From Curtobacterium sp. VKM Ac-1393 (GTDB lineage Bacteria > Actinomycetota > Actinomycetes > Actinomycetales > Microbacteriaceae), in contig NZ_JADKRW010000002.1 in the NCBI RefSeq assembly GCF_015350995.1, positions 1 to 64,000 on the forward strand: DNA of 64,000 nucleotides, written 5' to 3'. Of the stretch, positions 8,265 to 20,176 are shown piece by piece; the stretch's first letter is position 1, and the number at the start of each line of letters is the position of its first letter. The translations under genes and the position numbers were made by a program. Under the pieces are notes generated by a model that searched no databases, had not been told where the DNA came from, and worked only from the letters and a program-made list of their open reading frames with translations.

Positions 8265-8977
8265 ACTGGGTGCTGTCGAACCTCGACACCATCTGGGACG
8301 CAACCCTCGCGCACCTCGCGATCGCGATCCCCCCGATCATCGTCAGCTTCCTGCTGTCGATCCCGATCGGATGGATCGTCGTGCGGTTGCGGCGTCCCGA
8401 AGGCCGTCGTTCGACCAGGAGCATCGGTGGCGGCATCGTCACCTTCGCCGGCCTGCTCTACGCGATCCCGTCGCTCCCGCTCTTCATCGCGCTGCCGAGC
8501 CTCATCGGCACCGGCCTGCAGGACCCGATCAACGTGGTCATCGGGCTCACGCTCTACGGGCTCGCGCTGATGGTCCGGTCGACCGTCGACGGCCTCGAGT
8601 CCGTCGACGCCCCGACCACCTCGGCGGCGACAGCGATGGGGTACTCCGGTGCCCAGCGCTTCTTCCGGGTCGACCTACCGCTCGCCGGTCCGGTCCTGCT
8701 GGCGGGGCTCCGTGTGGTGGCCGTCTCGACCATCTCGTTGACCACGGTCGGTGCGGTCCTCGGCGTCAAGAGCCTCGGATCGCTGTTCACCGACGGCATC
8801 GGTCGCGGCATCACCGAGGAGATCGCGTCGGGCATCGTGATGGTCCTCGTCCTCGCGTTCGCCATCGACGGGCTGCTCGTGCTGCTCGGGCGCATCGTCA
8901 TGCCCTGGACCCGCAAGAACCGGGTCGCCGCACGACGGAGTCGTCGCGCCCTGCAGACCGCGGAGGTCGCCTCGTGA
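8261..8977 (+). CDS. opuCB: Osmoprotectant ABC transporter permease
   Basis: Membrane permease of the quaternary-amine importer, 238 aa, with about five or six transmembrane helices. It is a binding-protein-dependent permease fold with an EAA-like loop around AATAMGYSGAQRFFRVDLPL. The family is the OpuCB/OpuCD type, which occurs as two paralogous permeases per operon, as here. The GTG start at 8261 overlaps the ATPase stop by 4 nt, and the gene's own stop overlaps the next GTG by 3 nt. A short basic tail (RKNRVAARRSRRALQ) ends the protein on the cytoplasmic side. Confidence 0.9.
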   Translation: MNWVLSNLDTIWDATLAHLAIAIPPIIVSFLLSIPIGWIVVRLRRPEGRRSTRSIGGGIVTFAGLLYAIPSLPLFIALPSLIGTGLQDPINVVIGLTLYGLALMVRSTVDGLESVDAPTTSAATAMGYSGAQRFFRVDLPLAGPVLLAGLRVVAVSTISLTTVGAVLGVKSLGSLFTDGIGRGITEEIASGIVMVLVLAFAIDGLLVLLGRIVMPWTRKNRVAARRSRRALQTAEVAS

Positions 8978-9702
8978 TCATCGGACAGGCATTCGGCTGG
9001 GTGTTCGACCCGGCGAACTACGAGGGGTACAACGCGATCCCGACCCGGTTGTGGGAGCACATCTGGATCTCGGTGTTCGCGGTCCTCGTCGCGTCGGCGA
9101 TCGCCGTCCCGCTCGGGTACCTCATCGGGCACACCGGGCGGGCCCGTAGCCTCGCGATCGCGCTCTCCGGCGGCATCCGCGCGCTCCCGACCCTCGGCGT
9201 GCTGACGCTGTTCGGCCTGTTGCTCGGGGTCGGGCTGCAGGCACCGCTCCTCGCCCTCGTGGTCCTCGCGATCCCGTCCGTGCTGGCCGGCGCCTACGCG
9301 GGCATCGAGTCCGTCGAACCCGTGACCGTCGACGCCGCTCGTGCCCAGGGCATGACCGGCTGGCAGATCCTGACGAAGGTCGAGATCCCCCTCGGGCTCC
9401 CGCTCCTGATCGGTGGCATCCGCGCCGCCGTGCTGCAGGTCGTCGCGACCGCGACGCTGGCTGCCTACGTCGGATCGGGCGGGTTGGGCGGTTACGTCTT
9501 CCTCGGCCTGAAGACCCAGGACTACGCCATGATGCTCGGCGCGTCCATCCTCGTGATCGCACTCGCGATCGCGTTCGAGATCGTCTTCGCCCTGGTGCAG
9601 CGGGCGGTGGTGCCCGCGGGCGTCTCCGGCCACCCAGCAGAGCGACGCAAGGCATCGCGCGAGCGAGCCAGCAATCCCATCCCGGAAGGAAACCCCTCGT
9701 GA
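8974..9702 (+). CDS. opuCD: Osmoprotectant ABC transporter permease (second)
   Basis: Second permease of the importer, 242 aa. I chose the GTG at 8974 because it overlaps the previous stop (GTGA) and gives a clean N-terminus, MIIGQAFGWVFDPANYEGYN; the open frame extends further upstream only as a shadow of opuCB. The EAA-type loop AARAQGMTGWQILTKVEIPL is strongly conserved in this family, and the helices after it include a glycine-rich GSGGLGGYVFLGL. The stop overlaps the next gene's GTG by 3 nt. It probably forms a heterodimeric channel with the first permease. Confidence 0.9.
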   Translation: MIIGQAFGWVFDPANYEGYNAIPTRLWEHIWISVFAVLVASAIAVPLGYLIGHTGRARSLAIALSGGIRALPTLGVLTLFGLLLGVGLQAPLLALVVLAIPSVLAGAYAGIESVEPVTVDAARAQGMTGWQILTKVEIPLGLPLLIGGIRAAVLQVVATATLAAYVGSGGLGGYVFLGLKTQDYAMMLGASILVIALAIAFEIVFALVQRAVVPAGVSGHPAERRKASRERASNPIPEGNPS

Positions 9703-10622
9703 TCACAGCACCCAAGATCCGCGCAGGCATCGCAGCAGCACTCGCGGTCGGCGTCGCCGCAGCCCTGGCGGGCTGCTCGTCGAGCAGCCCGCTCGACAGC
9801 GGCTCCAGCGCTTCGTCCGACTCGAAGACGATCGTCATCGGTTCGCAGCAGTACTACTCGAACGAGATCATCGCCGAGCTCTACGCCCAGGTCCTCGAGA
9901 AGGACGGCTTCGACGTGAAGCGAAGCTTCAACATCGGGCAGCGCGAGGTCTACCTCCCGCAGCTCGAGAAGGGCGCGATCGACGTCATGCCCGAGTACAA
10001 CGGCAACCTGCTGCAGTACTTCGACAAGAACTCCGACGCGAAGACCGCCGACCAGGTCGACGCCGGACTCGAGAAGGCCCTGCCGAAGGGGCTCCGCGTC
10101 CTCGACCAGGCCGAGGCCACCGACCAGGACAGCTACACCGTCACGAAGAAGTTCTCCGAGGACAACGACGTCACGAGCCTGTCCGAGCTGAAGAACGTCA
10201 AGTCGAAGCTCACGATGGGTGCGAACTCCGAGAACCAGACGCGACCGTACGGTCCGAAGGGCCTGAAGTCCGTCTACGGCGTCGACGTCGACTTCAAGGC
10301 GATCGAGGACTCCGGCGGAGCCCTCACGGTGAAGGCGCTCAAGGACGGCACCGTCCAGCTCGCCGACATCTACACCGCTGACCCGAGTATCAAGGCGAAC
10401 GGCTTCGTCACGCTCAAGGACCCGGAGAACCTGATCCTGCCGCAGAACGTGATCCCGGTCGTCTCCGACAAGGTCAACGACAAGGCCGCCGAAGCGATCG
10501 ACTCGGTGAACGAGAAGCTGACGACCGAGGCCCTGATCGGCCTCAACACGAAGAGCACGGCGGACAAGGAGAAGGCGTCCACCATCGCCAAGGAGTGGCT
10601 GACCGACGAGGGTCTGCTGTAG
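9699..10622 (+). CDS. opuCC: Osmoprotectant ABC transporter substrate-binding lipoprotein
   Basis: Extracytoplasmic binding protein of the glycine betaine/choline/proline-betaine class, 307 aa. The GTG at 9699 follows GGAAGGA (9683-9689). An N-terminal signal of about 25 residues ends at a lipobox, AALAGCSSS, with the lipidated Cys at 26. The mature protein starts with a Ser-rich linker. It then shows IVIGSQQYYSNEIIAELYAQ and DVMPEYNGNLLQYF, typical of the OpuBC/OsmX branch. It is last in the four-gene operon and is followed by a strong terminator. Exact ligand choice (betaine, choline or carnitine) cannot be read from the sequence. Confidence 0.9.
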   Translation: MITAPKIRAGIAAALAVGVAAALAGCSSSSPLDSGSSASSDSKTIVIGSQQYYSNEIIAELYAQVLEKDGFDVKRSFNIGQREVYLPQLEKGAIDVMPEYNGNLLQYFDKNSDAKTADQVDAGLEKALPKGLRVLDQAEATDQDSYTVTKKFSEDNDVTSLSELKNVKSKLTMGANSENQTRPYGPKGLKSVYGVDVDFKAIEDSGGALTVKALKDGTVQLADIYTADPSIKANGFVTLKDPENLILPQNVIPVVSDKVNDKAAEAIDSVNEKLTTEALIGLNTKSTADKEKASTIAKEWLTDEGLL

Positions 10623-10641
10623 CAGTCCCTCTGTGATCCAG

Positions 10642-10677
10642 ACGACAGGCGTCGGGCATCTGCCCGGCGCCTGTCGT
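10642..10677 (+). terminator. Terminator of the osmoprotectant operon
   Basis: ACGACAGGCG-x-CGGGC and its complement GCCCGG-CGCCTGTCGT form a stem of about 16 bp with an ATCT loop, 19 nt after the last stop. It ends the opuC-type operon. Confidence 0.8.
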
Positions 10678-10710
10678 CGTTCCGAGCGGCGCGTGGTGGC
10701 ACATCTGTTC

Positions 10711-10751
10711 GGCACGACCGTGCCGTGCAGGGCCGCTGCACATTCGTGCAG
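10711..10751. promoter_or_regulatory. Inverted repeats upstream of cydA
   Basis: Two short perfect inverted repeats lie about 150-190 nt before cydA: GGCACG-AC-CGTGCC (10711-10724) and CTGCAC-ATTC-GTGCAG (10736-10751). They could be operator sites for redox or carbon control of the bd oxidase. No Rex-like TTGTGAA-N4-TTCACAA site is seen. The rest of the 274-nt gap holds only the upstream terminator and an unassigned promoter region. Confidence 0.35.
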
Positions 10752-10896
10752 AGATCGTTTCTACAAGTTGTCGAAGTCGGTGGTCGCGCGGTACCGTTGA
10801 AGGGTCCCAACGGCTGTGACATCTGATGTATCCGTTCCACAGGAAGACAACTGACGTGCACCGACTGCGCGCGGCGACCCGACTGGGAAGTGCCGC

Positions 10897-12309
10897 ATGA
10901 CCGACCTCCTCGACCCGCTCATCCTGTCGCGGTGGCAGTTCGGTCTGACGACCATCTACCACTTCCTCTTCGTCCCGCTGACGATCGGCATGGCCGCCGT
11001 GGTGGCCGTGTTCCAGACCGCGTGGTACCGGACCGGTCGCGCGCACTACCTGCAGTTGACCCGGTTCTTCGGACGCATCTTCCTGATCAACTTCGCGATG
11101 GGCGTCGTCACCGGCATCGTCCAGGAGTTCCAGTTCGGCATGAACTGGTCGAACTACTCGCGCTTCGTCGGTGACGTCTTCGGCGCACCGCTCGCGCTCG
11201 AGGGGATCCTGGCCTTCTTCTTCGAAGCGGCGTTCATCGGCGTCTGGATCTTCGGGTGGGACCGCTTGCCGAAGGGACTGCACCTGGCGAGCATCTGGTG
11301 CGTCAGCGCCGGGACGATCATGTCGGCGTACTTCATCATCGCCGCCAACGCCTTCATGCAGCACCCGGTCGGCTTCGCCATGAACGAGGCCAAGGGGCGC
11401 GCCGAGCTCACCGACATCTGGGCGGTCCTCGGCAACAAGGTCGCCCTGGCGGCCTTCCCGCACACGCTCTTCGCCTGCTTCATGGTCGCCGCAGCAGTGA
11501 TCATCTCGGTCGCCGCGTACCACCTGGCGCGCAACCAGAACCTCGAGACGATGATGCCGGCGCTCAAGTTCGGCATGTGGACCATGGTGGCTGCGGGCGC
11601 CCTGACGGTGCTCACCGGCGACCAGCTCGGCCTGACGATGGTCGACACCCAGCCGATGAAGATGGCCGCCGCCGAAGCGCTGTACAACACGGCGACCGGC
11701 AAGGACGCCTCGTTCTCGATCTTCACGCTCGGCACCCCCGACGGCGTGCACGAGCTGTTCTCGATCCGCGTGCCGTACCTGCTGTCGTTCCTGTCGACGC
11801 ACACGTTCAACGGCACGGTCGAGGGCATCAACGACCTGCAGGCGCAGTACACCCAGGTGTACGGCCCCGGCGATTACAAGCCGATCATCTGGGTGACCTA
11901 CTGGTCGTTCCGCTGGATGATCGCGCTCGGCATCGGTGCGGTCATGGTGTCCCTCGCCGGCCTCTGGCTGACCCGCAAGGGCCGGTTCCCGACGCAGCGC
12001 TGGATCTGGCGCGTCGCCACCTGGACCGTGCCGCTGCCGATGGCCGCGATGATCGTGGGCTGGATCTTCACCGAGATGGGTCGCCAACCGTGGCTCGTGT
12101 TCGGGTTGCTCAAGACCAGCGACGGCGTCTCGCCGAACGTGACCGGGCTCGAGGTCCTCATCTCGCTGATCGTGTTCACCGTGATCTACGGCTCACTGGC
12201 GGTGGTCGAGTTCAAGCTCATCAAAAAGGTCGCACAGGAGGGCCCTGCCGCTCCGGCAGAGGTCGACGAAGCGACCGGCGAGGTCAAGCACGAAGTGACG
12301 GTGTACTGA
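10897..12309 (+). CDS. cydA: Cytochrome bd ubiquinol/menaquinol oxidase subunit I
   Basis: Quinol-oxidising, heme-bearing subunit of the bd oxidase, a high-affinity membrane oxidase that does not pump protons. The protein is 470 aa with nine or so helices. Heme ligands are visible: His22 in IYHFLFVPLTIG, His189 in AAFPHTLFAC and Met394 in EMGRQPW (394-399). Its length indicates the short-Q-loop form. The ATG at 10897 follows GGGAAG. cydB follows 1 nt after the stop, and cydD and cydC complete the cluster. With the aa3 oxidase genes 10 kb upstream, the organism probably switches between terminal oxidases according to oxygen supply. Confidence 0.97.
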   Translation: MTDLLDPLILSRWQFGLTTIYHFLFVPLTIGMAAVVAVFQTAWYRTGRAHYLQLTRFFGRIFLINFAMGVVTGIVQEFQFGMNWSNYSRFVGDVFGAPLALEGILAFFFEAAFIGVWIFGWDRLPKGLHLASIWCVSAGTIMSAYFIIAANAFMQHPVGFAMNEAKGRAELTDIWAVLGNKVALAAFPHTLFACFMVAAAVIISVAAYHLARNQNLETMMPALKFGMWTMVAAGALTVLTGDQLGLTMVDTQPMKMAAAEALYNTATGKDASFSIFTLGTPDGVHELFSIRVPYLLSFLSTHTFNGTVEGINDLQAQYTQVYGPGDYKPIIWVTYWSFRWMIALGIGAVMVSLAGLWLTRKGRFPTQRWIWRVATWTVPLPMAAMIVGWIFTEMGRQPWLVFGLLKTSDGVSPNVTGLEVLISLIVFTVIYGSLAVVEFKLIKKVAQEGPAAPAEVDEATGEVKHEVTVY

Positions 12310-12310
12310 G

Positions 12311-13315
12311 ATGGATCTGCCTGTCCTCTGGTTCGCGATCGTCGGCGTCTTCTTCGTCGGCTACTTCGTCCTCGACGGCTTCGACTTCGGTGTCGGCATG
12401 TCCCTGCCCTTCCTCGGCAAGGACGACACCGACCGTCGGGTGCTCATCAACACGATCGGCCCGGTCTGGGACCTCAACGAGACCTGGGTCATCGTCGCCG
12501 GTGCCTGCCTGTTCGCGGCGTTCCCGGAGTGGTACGCCACGATGTTCTCCGGGTTCTACCTGGCGTTGCTGCTCATCCTCGCGGCACTGATCCTTCGCGG
12601 TGTCTCGTTCGAGTACCGGCACCAGAACAAGTACCTCGAGTGGAAGCGACGGTTCGACCTGATGATCATCGTCGGGTCGGCGGTGCCGTCGTTCCTGTGG
12701 GGCGTCGCGTTCGGCAACGTCGTCCGGGGGATCCCGATGGACTCCGGGCACAACTACACGGGCACGCTGTTCGACCTGCTGAACCCGTTCGCGCTCCTCG
12801 CCGGCCTGGCGACCCTGCTGGTCTTCTTCACGCACGGCGTCGTGTTCGTCGCGCTGAAGACCGAGGGCGAGATCCGCGTCCGGGCGAAGCGCCTGGCGAC
12901 CCGGGCCGGGATCCTGACGATCGTCGTCGGCGCCGCGTTCCTGGTCTGGATGGCGTTCGTCCGGGCGACCCCGGCCTCGCTCGTGCTGTCGGTGGTCGCG
13001 GCCCTCGCGCTCGTCCTGGCGGTGCTCTGCAACGCCTGGGGCAAGGAGGGCCGTGCGTTCACGCTCATGGCCGTCACCATCGCCGCGATCGTGCTCGCCA
13101 TGTTCACGGCGATCTTCCCGGACGTCATGCCCGCCACCAACGACCCGGCGAACAGCCTCAACGTGTACAACGCCTCGAGCGGCTCGTACACGCTGACGGT
13201 GATGAGCTGGGTGGCGCTGATCTTCGTCCCGCTCGTGTTCGCCTACCAGGCCTGGACGTACTGGGTGTTCCGCAAGCGTGTCTCGCGGGCCCAGGTCACC
13301 CAGGCCGCGCACTAG
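12311..13315 (+). CDS. cydB: Cytochrome bd oxidase subunit II
   Basis: Structural partner of CydA in the bd oxidase, 334 aa, with eight or nine hydrophobic helices. Family motifs are seen at the N-terminus (FFVGYFVLDGFDFGVGM) and in NETWVIVAGACLFAAFP, followed by RGVSFEYRHQ. The ATG is 1 nt after the cydA stop, and cydD begins 11 nt after its stop. It binds no heme of its own in characterised members but is needed for stability. The call is secure from sequence and operon. Confidence 0.97.
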   Translation: MDLPVLWFAIVGVFFVGYFVLDGFDFGVGMSLPFLGKDDTDRRVLINTIGPVWDLNETWVIVAGACLFAAFPEWYATMFSGFYLALLLILAALILRGVSFEYRHQNKYLEWKRRFDLMIIVGSAVPSFLWGVAFGNVVRGIPMDSGHNYTGTLFDLLNPFALLAGLATLLVFFTHGVVFVALKTEGEIRVRAKRLATRAGILTIVVGAAFLVWMAFVRATPASLVLSVVAALALVLAVLCNAWGKEGRAFTLMAVTIAAIVLAMFTAIFPDVMPATNDPANSLNVYNASSGSYTLTVMSWVALIFVPLVFAYQAWTYWVFRKRVSRAQVTQAAH

Positions 13316-13326
13316 GCAGCGCGACG

Positions 13327-14979
13327 ATGAAGCCACTCGACCCGCGACTCCTGCGCCTGTCGCGGACGGCACGTGGCTTCATCGTCGCGGCCACCGGCAC
13401 CGGCGTCCTCCGCACGGTCGCGACCATCGCGATCGCCTGGGGGATCGCCGCCGCCGTCACCCTCGGGATCGACGCCGTCCGGGTCGGCCGTGTCCCGGAG
13501 GCGTTCGGACCAGCCGTCGCGCTGCTCGGCGGGGCCTTCGTGCTCCGCGCCGTGGCGGCGTGGGCGACCGACGACCTGGCGGCCCGTGCCGCGGCGAAGG
13601 TGAAGAGCGAGATGCGCACGACGGTGCTCGCCCGCGCCGCCGAGCGGGGTCCGTCCTGGCTGGCGGGCCGGTCGAGTGCGGGGTTCGCCACCACCCTCGG
13701 TCCTGGCCTCGACGCGCTCGACGCCTACTTCGGCCGCTACCTGCCGCAGCTCGCACTCACCGCGATCGCCACGCCGGTGCTGCTGGTCGCGATCGGTCTG
13801 GGTGACCTGACGAGCGGGCTGATCATCCTGTTCGCCCTGCCGGTGATCCCGGTGTTCATGATCCTGATCGGGCTCGCGACCCAGTCGTTGCAGCGGAAGC
13901 AGTCCGACGCCCTGGCGAAGCTCGGCGGTGCCTTCCTCGAGGCCGTCGAGGGCCTCGCCACCCTCAAGGTCTTCGGTCGTGCCCGGCGGCAGGTCGGCCG
14001 CATCGGTGCCGTCACCGACGAGTACCGCCGCGGCACCCTCGGCGTGCTCCGGCTGTCGTTCGTCAGTGGGTTCGCCCTCGAGCTCGCCGCGAGTCTGTCG
14101 GTGGCGCTCGTCGCGGTGTCGATCGGCATCCGTCTGGTCGACGGCTCGCTCGGGCTCGGCGCGGCGATGTTCGTCCTGGTCCTCGCTCCAGAGGCATTCG
14201 CGCCGATCCGTCAGGTCGGCGCCGACTTCCACGCCGCCCAGGACGGCGTCGAGGCGTCGGCGGCGGTCCTCGACGTGCTCGACGACGACACGGCCACCGG
14301 TTCCGAGACGACCGCCCACCTCGCTGCACCTGCCGCTGCGGCCCTGTCCGTGCGCGGTCTGACCGTCCGCCGACCAGACGTCGTGATCGGTCCGCTCGAC
14401 CTGCACGCCGAGCGCGGCACGGTCGTCGTCCTCGCCGGGCCGAGCGGCTCGGGCAAGTCGAGTCTCATCGCGGCACTCCGCGGGGTCCTGCCGCACGACG
14501 GCACGGTCGTCGTGCCGGGTCCGGCCGGCGCGGCGACCGCCGACCGCACGACCTGGGCCGACCAGCGACCCCGACTCGTCCGCGGCACCGTCGCCGAGAA
14601 CGTCGCGCTCAGCGCGACCCCCGACGCGGTGGACGTGCTGACCGCGTTGCGCGACGCGGGGCTGGATGTCGACCCGGGCCTCCCGGTCGGTGCCGGCGGC
14701 AGCGGTCTGTCCGGTGGCCAGGCGCAGCGCGTCGCCGTCGCGCGCGCCCTGTACCGGGTCCGCCGCGTCGGGACACCACTCGTGCTGCTCGACGAGCCGA
14801 CCTCGGCACTCGACGCCGAGGCCGAAGCCCGCGTCGTCGCGGCGATCCGCGGCATGGCGGCCGACGGCGCGGTTGTCGTGGTCGCCAGCCACCGACCGGC
14901 GGTCGTGGCCGCGGCCGACGTCCGGGTCGACATCGGCACCGGCGGGTCGGTCACCGTCCGGACGGGGGTGCGCGCATGA
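13327..14979 (+). CDS. cydD: ABC exporter CydD (cytochrome bd assembly)
   Basis: Half-transporter of the CydDC exporter, which is needed to assemble cytochrome bd; the E. coli pair has been linked to cysteine/glutathione export and heme handling. The 550-aa protein begins at ATG 13327, just after cydB. It has a six-helix membrane domain (about residues 20-310) and a C-terminal ATPase with Walker A LAGPSGSGKSS, signature GLSGGQAQRVAVARAL and Walker B VLLDEPTSALD. The switch histidine is in VVVASHRPAVV. The nucleotide-binding domain is compact: the region after Walker A is shorter than in classic members. The stop overlaps the cydC start (ATGA). Confidence 0.93.
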   Translation: MKPLDPRLLRLSRTARGFIVAATGTGVLRTVATIAIAWGIAAAVTLGIDAVRVGRVPEAFGPAVALLGGAFVLRAVAAWATDDLAARAAAKVKSEMRTTVLARAAERGPSWLAGRSSAGFATTLGPGLDALDAYFGRYLPQLALTAIATPVLLVAIGLGDLTSGLIILFALPVIPVFMILIGLATQSLQRKQSDALAKLGGAFLEAVEGLATLKVFGRARRQVGRIGAVTDEYRRGTLGVLRLSFVSGFALELAASLSVALVAVSIGIRLVDGSLGLGAAMFVLVLAPEAFAPIRQVGADFHAAQDGVEASAAVLDVLDDDTATGSETTAHLAAPAAAALSVRGLTVRRPDVVIGPLDLHAERGTVVVLAGPSGSGKSSLIAALRGVLPHDGTVVVPGPAGAATADRTTWADQRPRLVRGTVAENVALSATPDAVDVLTALRDAGLDVDPGLPVGAGGSGLSGGQAQRVAVARALYRVRRVGTPLVLLDEPTSALDAEAEARVVAAIRGMAADGAVVVVASHRPAVVAAADVRVDIGTGGSVTVRTGVRA

Positions 14980-16664
14980 GCCGCCAGGGTCGTGGAGCGT
15001 CCGTCCTGCGCCTCGCGATGCCGCGCGGGTCGGGCCCGGCCAAGGCGGTCGCCGCCGGCGCGCTCAGTGCGGTCTGCGCCGTGGCGCTCCTCGCCGCGAG
15101 CGGCTACCTGATCACCCGTGCCGCAGAGCACCCGCCGATCCTCTACCTGACCCTCGTGATAGTCGGTGTGCGGGCCTTCGCACTCGGCCGGGCGACGCTG
15201 CGCTACGTCGATCGGCTCGCCGGACACGACGCCTCGTTCCGCCAGCTGGCGGTGGTGCGCACCGAGATGTACCGGCGGCTCGCATCGGTCGCGCCTGCGG
15301 GCCTCGGGAGCACCGGGCGTGGAGACCTGATGACGCGTCTGGTCACCGACACGGACCGACTGCAGGACCTGCCCATCCGGGTCGTCGGACCGCTCGTGTC
15401 CGCCGGGGTCGTCGCCGTGCTGTCCGTCGTCGCCGTCGCGTTCGTGTCGGTGCCGGCAGCGCTCGTGCTCCTGCTCGCCCTGACGGTCGCGGCACTGCTC
15501 GGATCGGTCGTGACCCTGTCGATCGCGAAGCGCTCCGACCGCGAGACCGCGGCGGACCGGGGGCGGGTCGCCGACCTGGTGCTCGACACCGTACGGACGC
15601 TCGACGTCTTCGCCGCGTACGGCACCCTCGACGAACGGCTGGGCCACATCGCCCGGCTCGACACCGCCGTCACGCGTGCCGTTCGTCGCCGTGGCGCGGT
15701 CGAGTCCCTGGTCGGTGCCCTCGTCGGGCTCGTCGGGGGCGCGGCGGTCGTCGGCATCCTGGCCGTCGGTGCGCCCGCCGTGGTGTCGGGAGCGCTCGAC
15801 GGTCCGCTCTGGGCACTGGCCGTGTTCGTGCCGCTCGCCCTGTTCGAGGTCATCGGGGGCGTTCCCCTCGCAGTTCTCACGTTCCGCCGCGTGCGCGCTG
15901 CCGCCGAGCGGGTCGAGCAGGTCGTCCCCACCGAGGTCCCTGAGGGCATCGTGCCGGAGCCCGACCAGGACGCCGATCCGGCCGACCTGGCCGTGCCCGG
16001 ACCGGTCACGGTGGCGCTGCGCGACCTGACCGTGCGGTGGCCCGGGGCCGCGGAGCCCGCCGTCGACGGGGTCTCGCTCGACCTGCTGCCCGGCGAGGTC
16101 GTCGTGCTCGAGGGCCCGAGCGGCGCCGGCAAGTCCACCCTCGTCGACGCGCTCGTCCGGTTCGTCGACCACCGGGGCTCGTACACCCTCGACGGCGTCG
16201 AGGCGAAGGACATGCACCCCGACGCCGTCCGCGCGCGCATCGGACTCATCGAGCAGGACCCGTTCGTGTTCGACCAGTCCGTGCGCCAGAACCTGCTGTT
16301 CGCCCGCGAGTCGGCGACCGACGACGACCTGCTCGCCGTCCTCGACCGGGTCGGCCTCGGCGAGTGGGTCGTCCGACGCGGCGGGCTCGACGCCTCGGTG
16401 GGGGAGCGCGGGGGACTCGTGTCCGGCGGACAGGCACACCGGCTCGCCCTGGCCCGGGCGCTCCTGCACGCGTTCCCGGTGCTGGTGCTCGACGAACCGA
16501 CCGCCGACATCGACCCGGACCTCGGCGACGCCGTGCTGCGCGACCTCGTCACGACGGCCCGCGCAGCGGGACGGACGGTCGTGATCGTGTCCCACGTGCC
16601 GGTGGCGCCGGACCTGGTGGACCGGACCCTGCGGATGCGGGACGGACGCCTGCTCGACCCGTGA
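14976..16664 (+). CDS. cydC: ABC exporter CydC (cytochrome bd assembly)
   Basis: Second half of the CydDC exporter, 562 aa, starting at ATG 14976 in a 4-nt overlap with cydD. The N-terminal membrane domain includes [19 protein letters not shown] and [20 protein letters not shown], both typical of CydC. The C-terminal ATPase has Walker [12 protein letters not shown], signature [16 protein letters not shown] and Walker [12 protein letters not shown], with the switch His in VIVSHVPV. It is last in cydABDC. No clear terminator lies in the 50 nt before leuS, where instead a leuS promoter is found. Confidence 0.93.
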   Translation: MSRQGRGASVLRLAMPRGSGPAKAVAAGALSAVCAVALLAASGYLITRAAEHPPILYLTLVIVGVRAFALGRATLRYVDRLAGHDASFRQLAVVRTEMYRRLASVAPAGLGSTGRGDLMTRLVTDTDRLQDLPIRVVGPLVSAGVVAVLSVVAVAFVSVPAALVLLLALTVAALLGSVVTLSIAKRSDRETAADRGRVADLVLDTVRTLDVFAAYGTLDERLGHIARLDTAVTRAVRRRGAVESLVGALVGLVGGAAVVGILAVGAPAVVSGALDGPLWALAVFVPLALFEVIGGVPLAVLTFRRVRAAAERVEQVVPTEVPEGIVPEPDQDADPADLAVPGPVTVALRDLTVRWPGAAEPAVDGVSLDLLPGEVVVLEGPSGAGKSTLVDALVRFVDHRGSYTLDGVEAKDMHPDAVRARIGLIEQDPFVFDQSVRQNLLFARESATDDDLLAVLDRVGLGEWVVRRGGLDASVGERGGLVSGGQAHRLALARALLHAFPVLVLDEPTADIDPDLGDAVLRDLVTTARAAGRTVVIVSHVPVAPDLVDRTLRMRDGRLLDP

Positions 16665-16684
16665 GCCGACAGGCGGACGCAGGA

Positions 16685-16706
16685 CGGGCCTCCCGGCTTG
16701 TATCGT
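16685..16706 (+). promoter_or_regulatory. leuS promoter with CGGGCCTCCCGG motif
   Basis: A TATCGT -10 box (16701-16706) ends 8 nt before the leuS GTG, implying a leaderless or nearly leaderless mRNA. The palindromic-arm motif CGGGCCTCCCGG (16685-16696) sits 4 nt upstream of the -10, partly overlapping the -35 zone. The same arrangement recurs before the ABC gene at 40789. Confidence 0.6.
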
Positions 16707-16714
16707 TGACGACC

Positions 16715-19264
<2,550 letters not shown>

Positions 19265-19275
19265 TCGGCGGGCGG

Positions 19276-19350
19276 CGGCCGTCCACGGGGCGTGTGCGGT
19301 CGGCCGTCCACGGGGCGTGTGCCATCGGCCGTCCACAGGGTGGGTGCAGG
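19276..19350. repeat. 25-bp tandem repeat, 3 copies
   Basis: Three 25-nt units (19276-19300, 19301-19325, 19326-19350) begin CGGCCGTCCAC followed by a G-rich half. A degenerate fourth start follows (CGGCGCTCGTCCACAG). The array fills the gap between leuS and the comEA promoter. It encodes no recognisable protein. Confidence 0.8.
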
Positions 19351-19404
19351 CGGCGCTCGTCCACAGTCCTGATCTCCGGAGCCCGGCCCGTCGGCTGGGC
19401 TCCG

Positions 19405-19410
19405 TAGCGT
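19405..19410 (+). promoter_or_regulatory. comEA -10 box (TAGCGT)
   Basis: TAGCGT ends 7 nt before the comEA ATG, so the transcript is probably leaderless. No Shine-Dalgarno sequence is seen. Confidence 0.5.
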
Positions 19411-19417
19411 TCGGGGC

Positions 19418-20173
19418 ATGTCGTCGTCATCGCCTGCACCACCTCCTGCGGGGCCGTGGTGGTCACGGATCGCGCTGTCGCCGCGTGCTGCGGTGGTGCT
19501 GGCCGGGGTCGTCGTGGTGGTCGCGCTCGTGGTGGTCCTGGTCGGGTCGCTGGCGGATCGCGGAGGTGCCGGTGCGGGCGGGCTCGTCGTCAGTGGAGCG
19601 CCGACCGCCGCGGAGCCGTCGGCGTCGCCATCGGCCGTCGGCTCGGCGACCGCGGGTCCGGCCTCCGTCGGTGGGACCGCTGCCACCGGCGCAGCACGTG
19701 TGGTGGTGCACGTGCTCGGGGCGGTCGAGCGCGACGGTGTTGTGCGCCTGCCGCCGTCGAGCCGGGTCACGGACGCCATCGAACAGGCCGGCGGCGCGAC
19801 GGCGGACGCGGACCTCGACCGGTTGAACCTCGCCCGGGTGGTGACCGACGGGGAGCGGCTCTACGTGCCGCACGTGGGAGAGGACGAGGTCCCAGCGGCG
19901 CTCGATCCGGTCGACGGCGGCGCGGCCGCAGCGGGCGGCGGCGGTGACGGGGCTGCGGGTCCCGCGGGAACCAGTCCGGACTCCGTGGTCGACCTGAACA
20001 GCGCCGACCAGGCTGCGCTCGAGACCCTGCCCGGCATCGGTCCGGGGTTGGCCGGACGGATCCTCGCCTGGCGTGACGAACACGGCCGGTTCGCCGCGGT
20101 CGAGGACCTGCTCGACGTCAGTGGCATCGGCGACGTCCGGTTCGCCGAGCTGCGCGACCGCGTGCGGGTCTGA
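19418..20173 (+). CDS. comEA: ComEA-like DNA-binding protein
   Basis: Membrane-anchored DNA receptor of the natural-transformation machinery, 251 aa. A cytoplasmic Pro-rich start and one transmembrane helix (about residues 25-47, AAVVLAGVVVVVALVVVLVG) precede an Ala/Ser/Gly-rich linker. An SLBB-like domain follows (VVVHVLGAVERDGVVRLP...GERLYVPHVG). The C-terminal helix-hairpin-helix pair is VDLNSADQAALETLPGIGPG and then DVSGIGDVRFAEL. comEC starts 3 nt after the stop, the usual pairing. No comEB, pilin or comGA genes are in view, so transformation itself cannot be judged from this window. Confidence 0.9.
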   Translation: MSSSSPAPPPAGPWWSRIALSPRAAVVLAGVVVVVALVVVLVGSLADRGGAGAGGLVVSGAPTAAEPSASPSAVGSATAGPASVGGTAATGAARVVVHVLGAVERDGVVRLPPSSRVTDAIEQAGGATADADLDRLNLARVVTDGERLYVPHVGEDEVPAALDPVDGGAAAAGGGGDGAAGPAGTSPDSVVDLNSADQAALETLPGIGPGLAGRILAWRDEHGRFAAVEDLLDVSGIGDVRFAELRDRVRV

Positions 20174-20176
20174 GCC

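Noticed and set aside
10623-10896. Rex operator before cydA
   Set aside because: No TTGTGAA-N4-TTCACAA-like site found; only two short unrelated inverted repeats.
16665-16714. T-box leader before leuS
   Set aside because: The -10 box ends 8 nt before the start codon, so there is no leader RNA to hold one.
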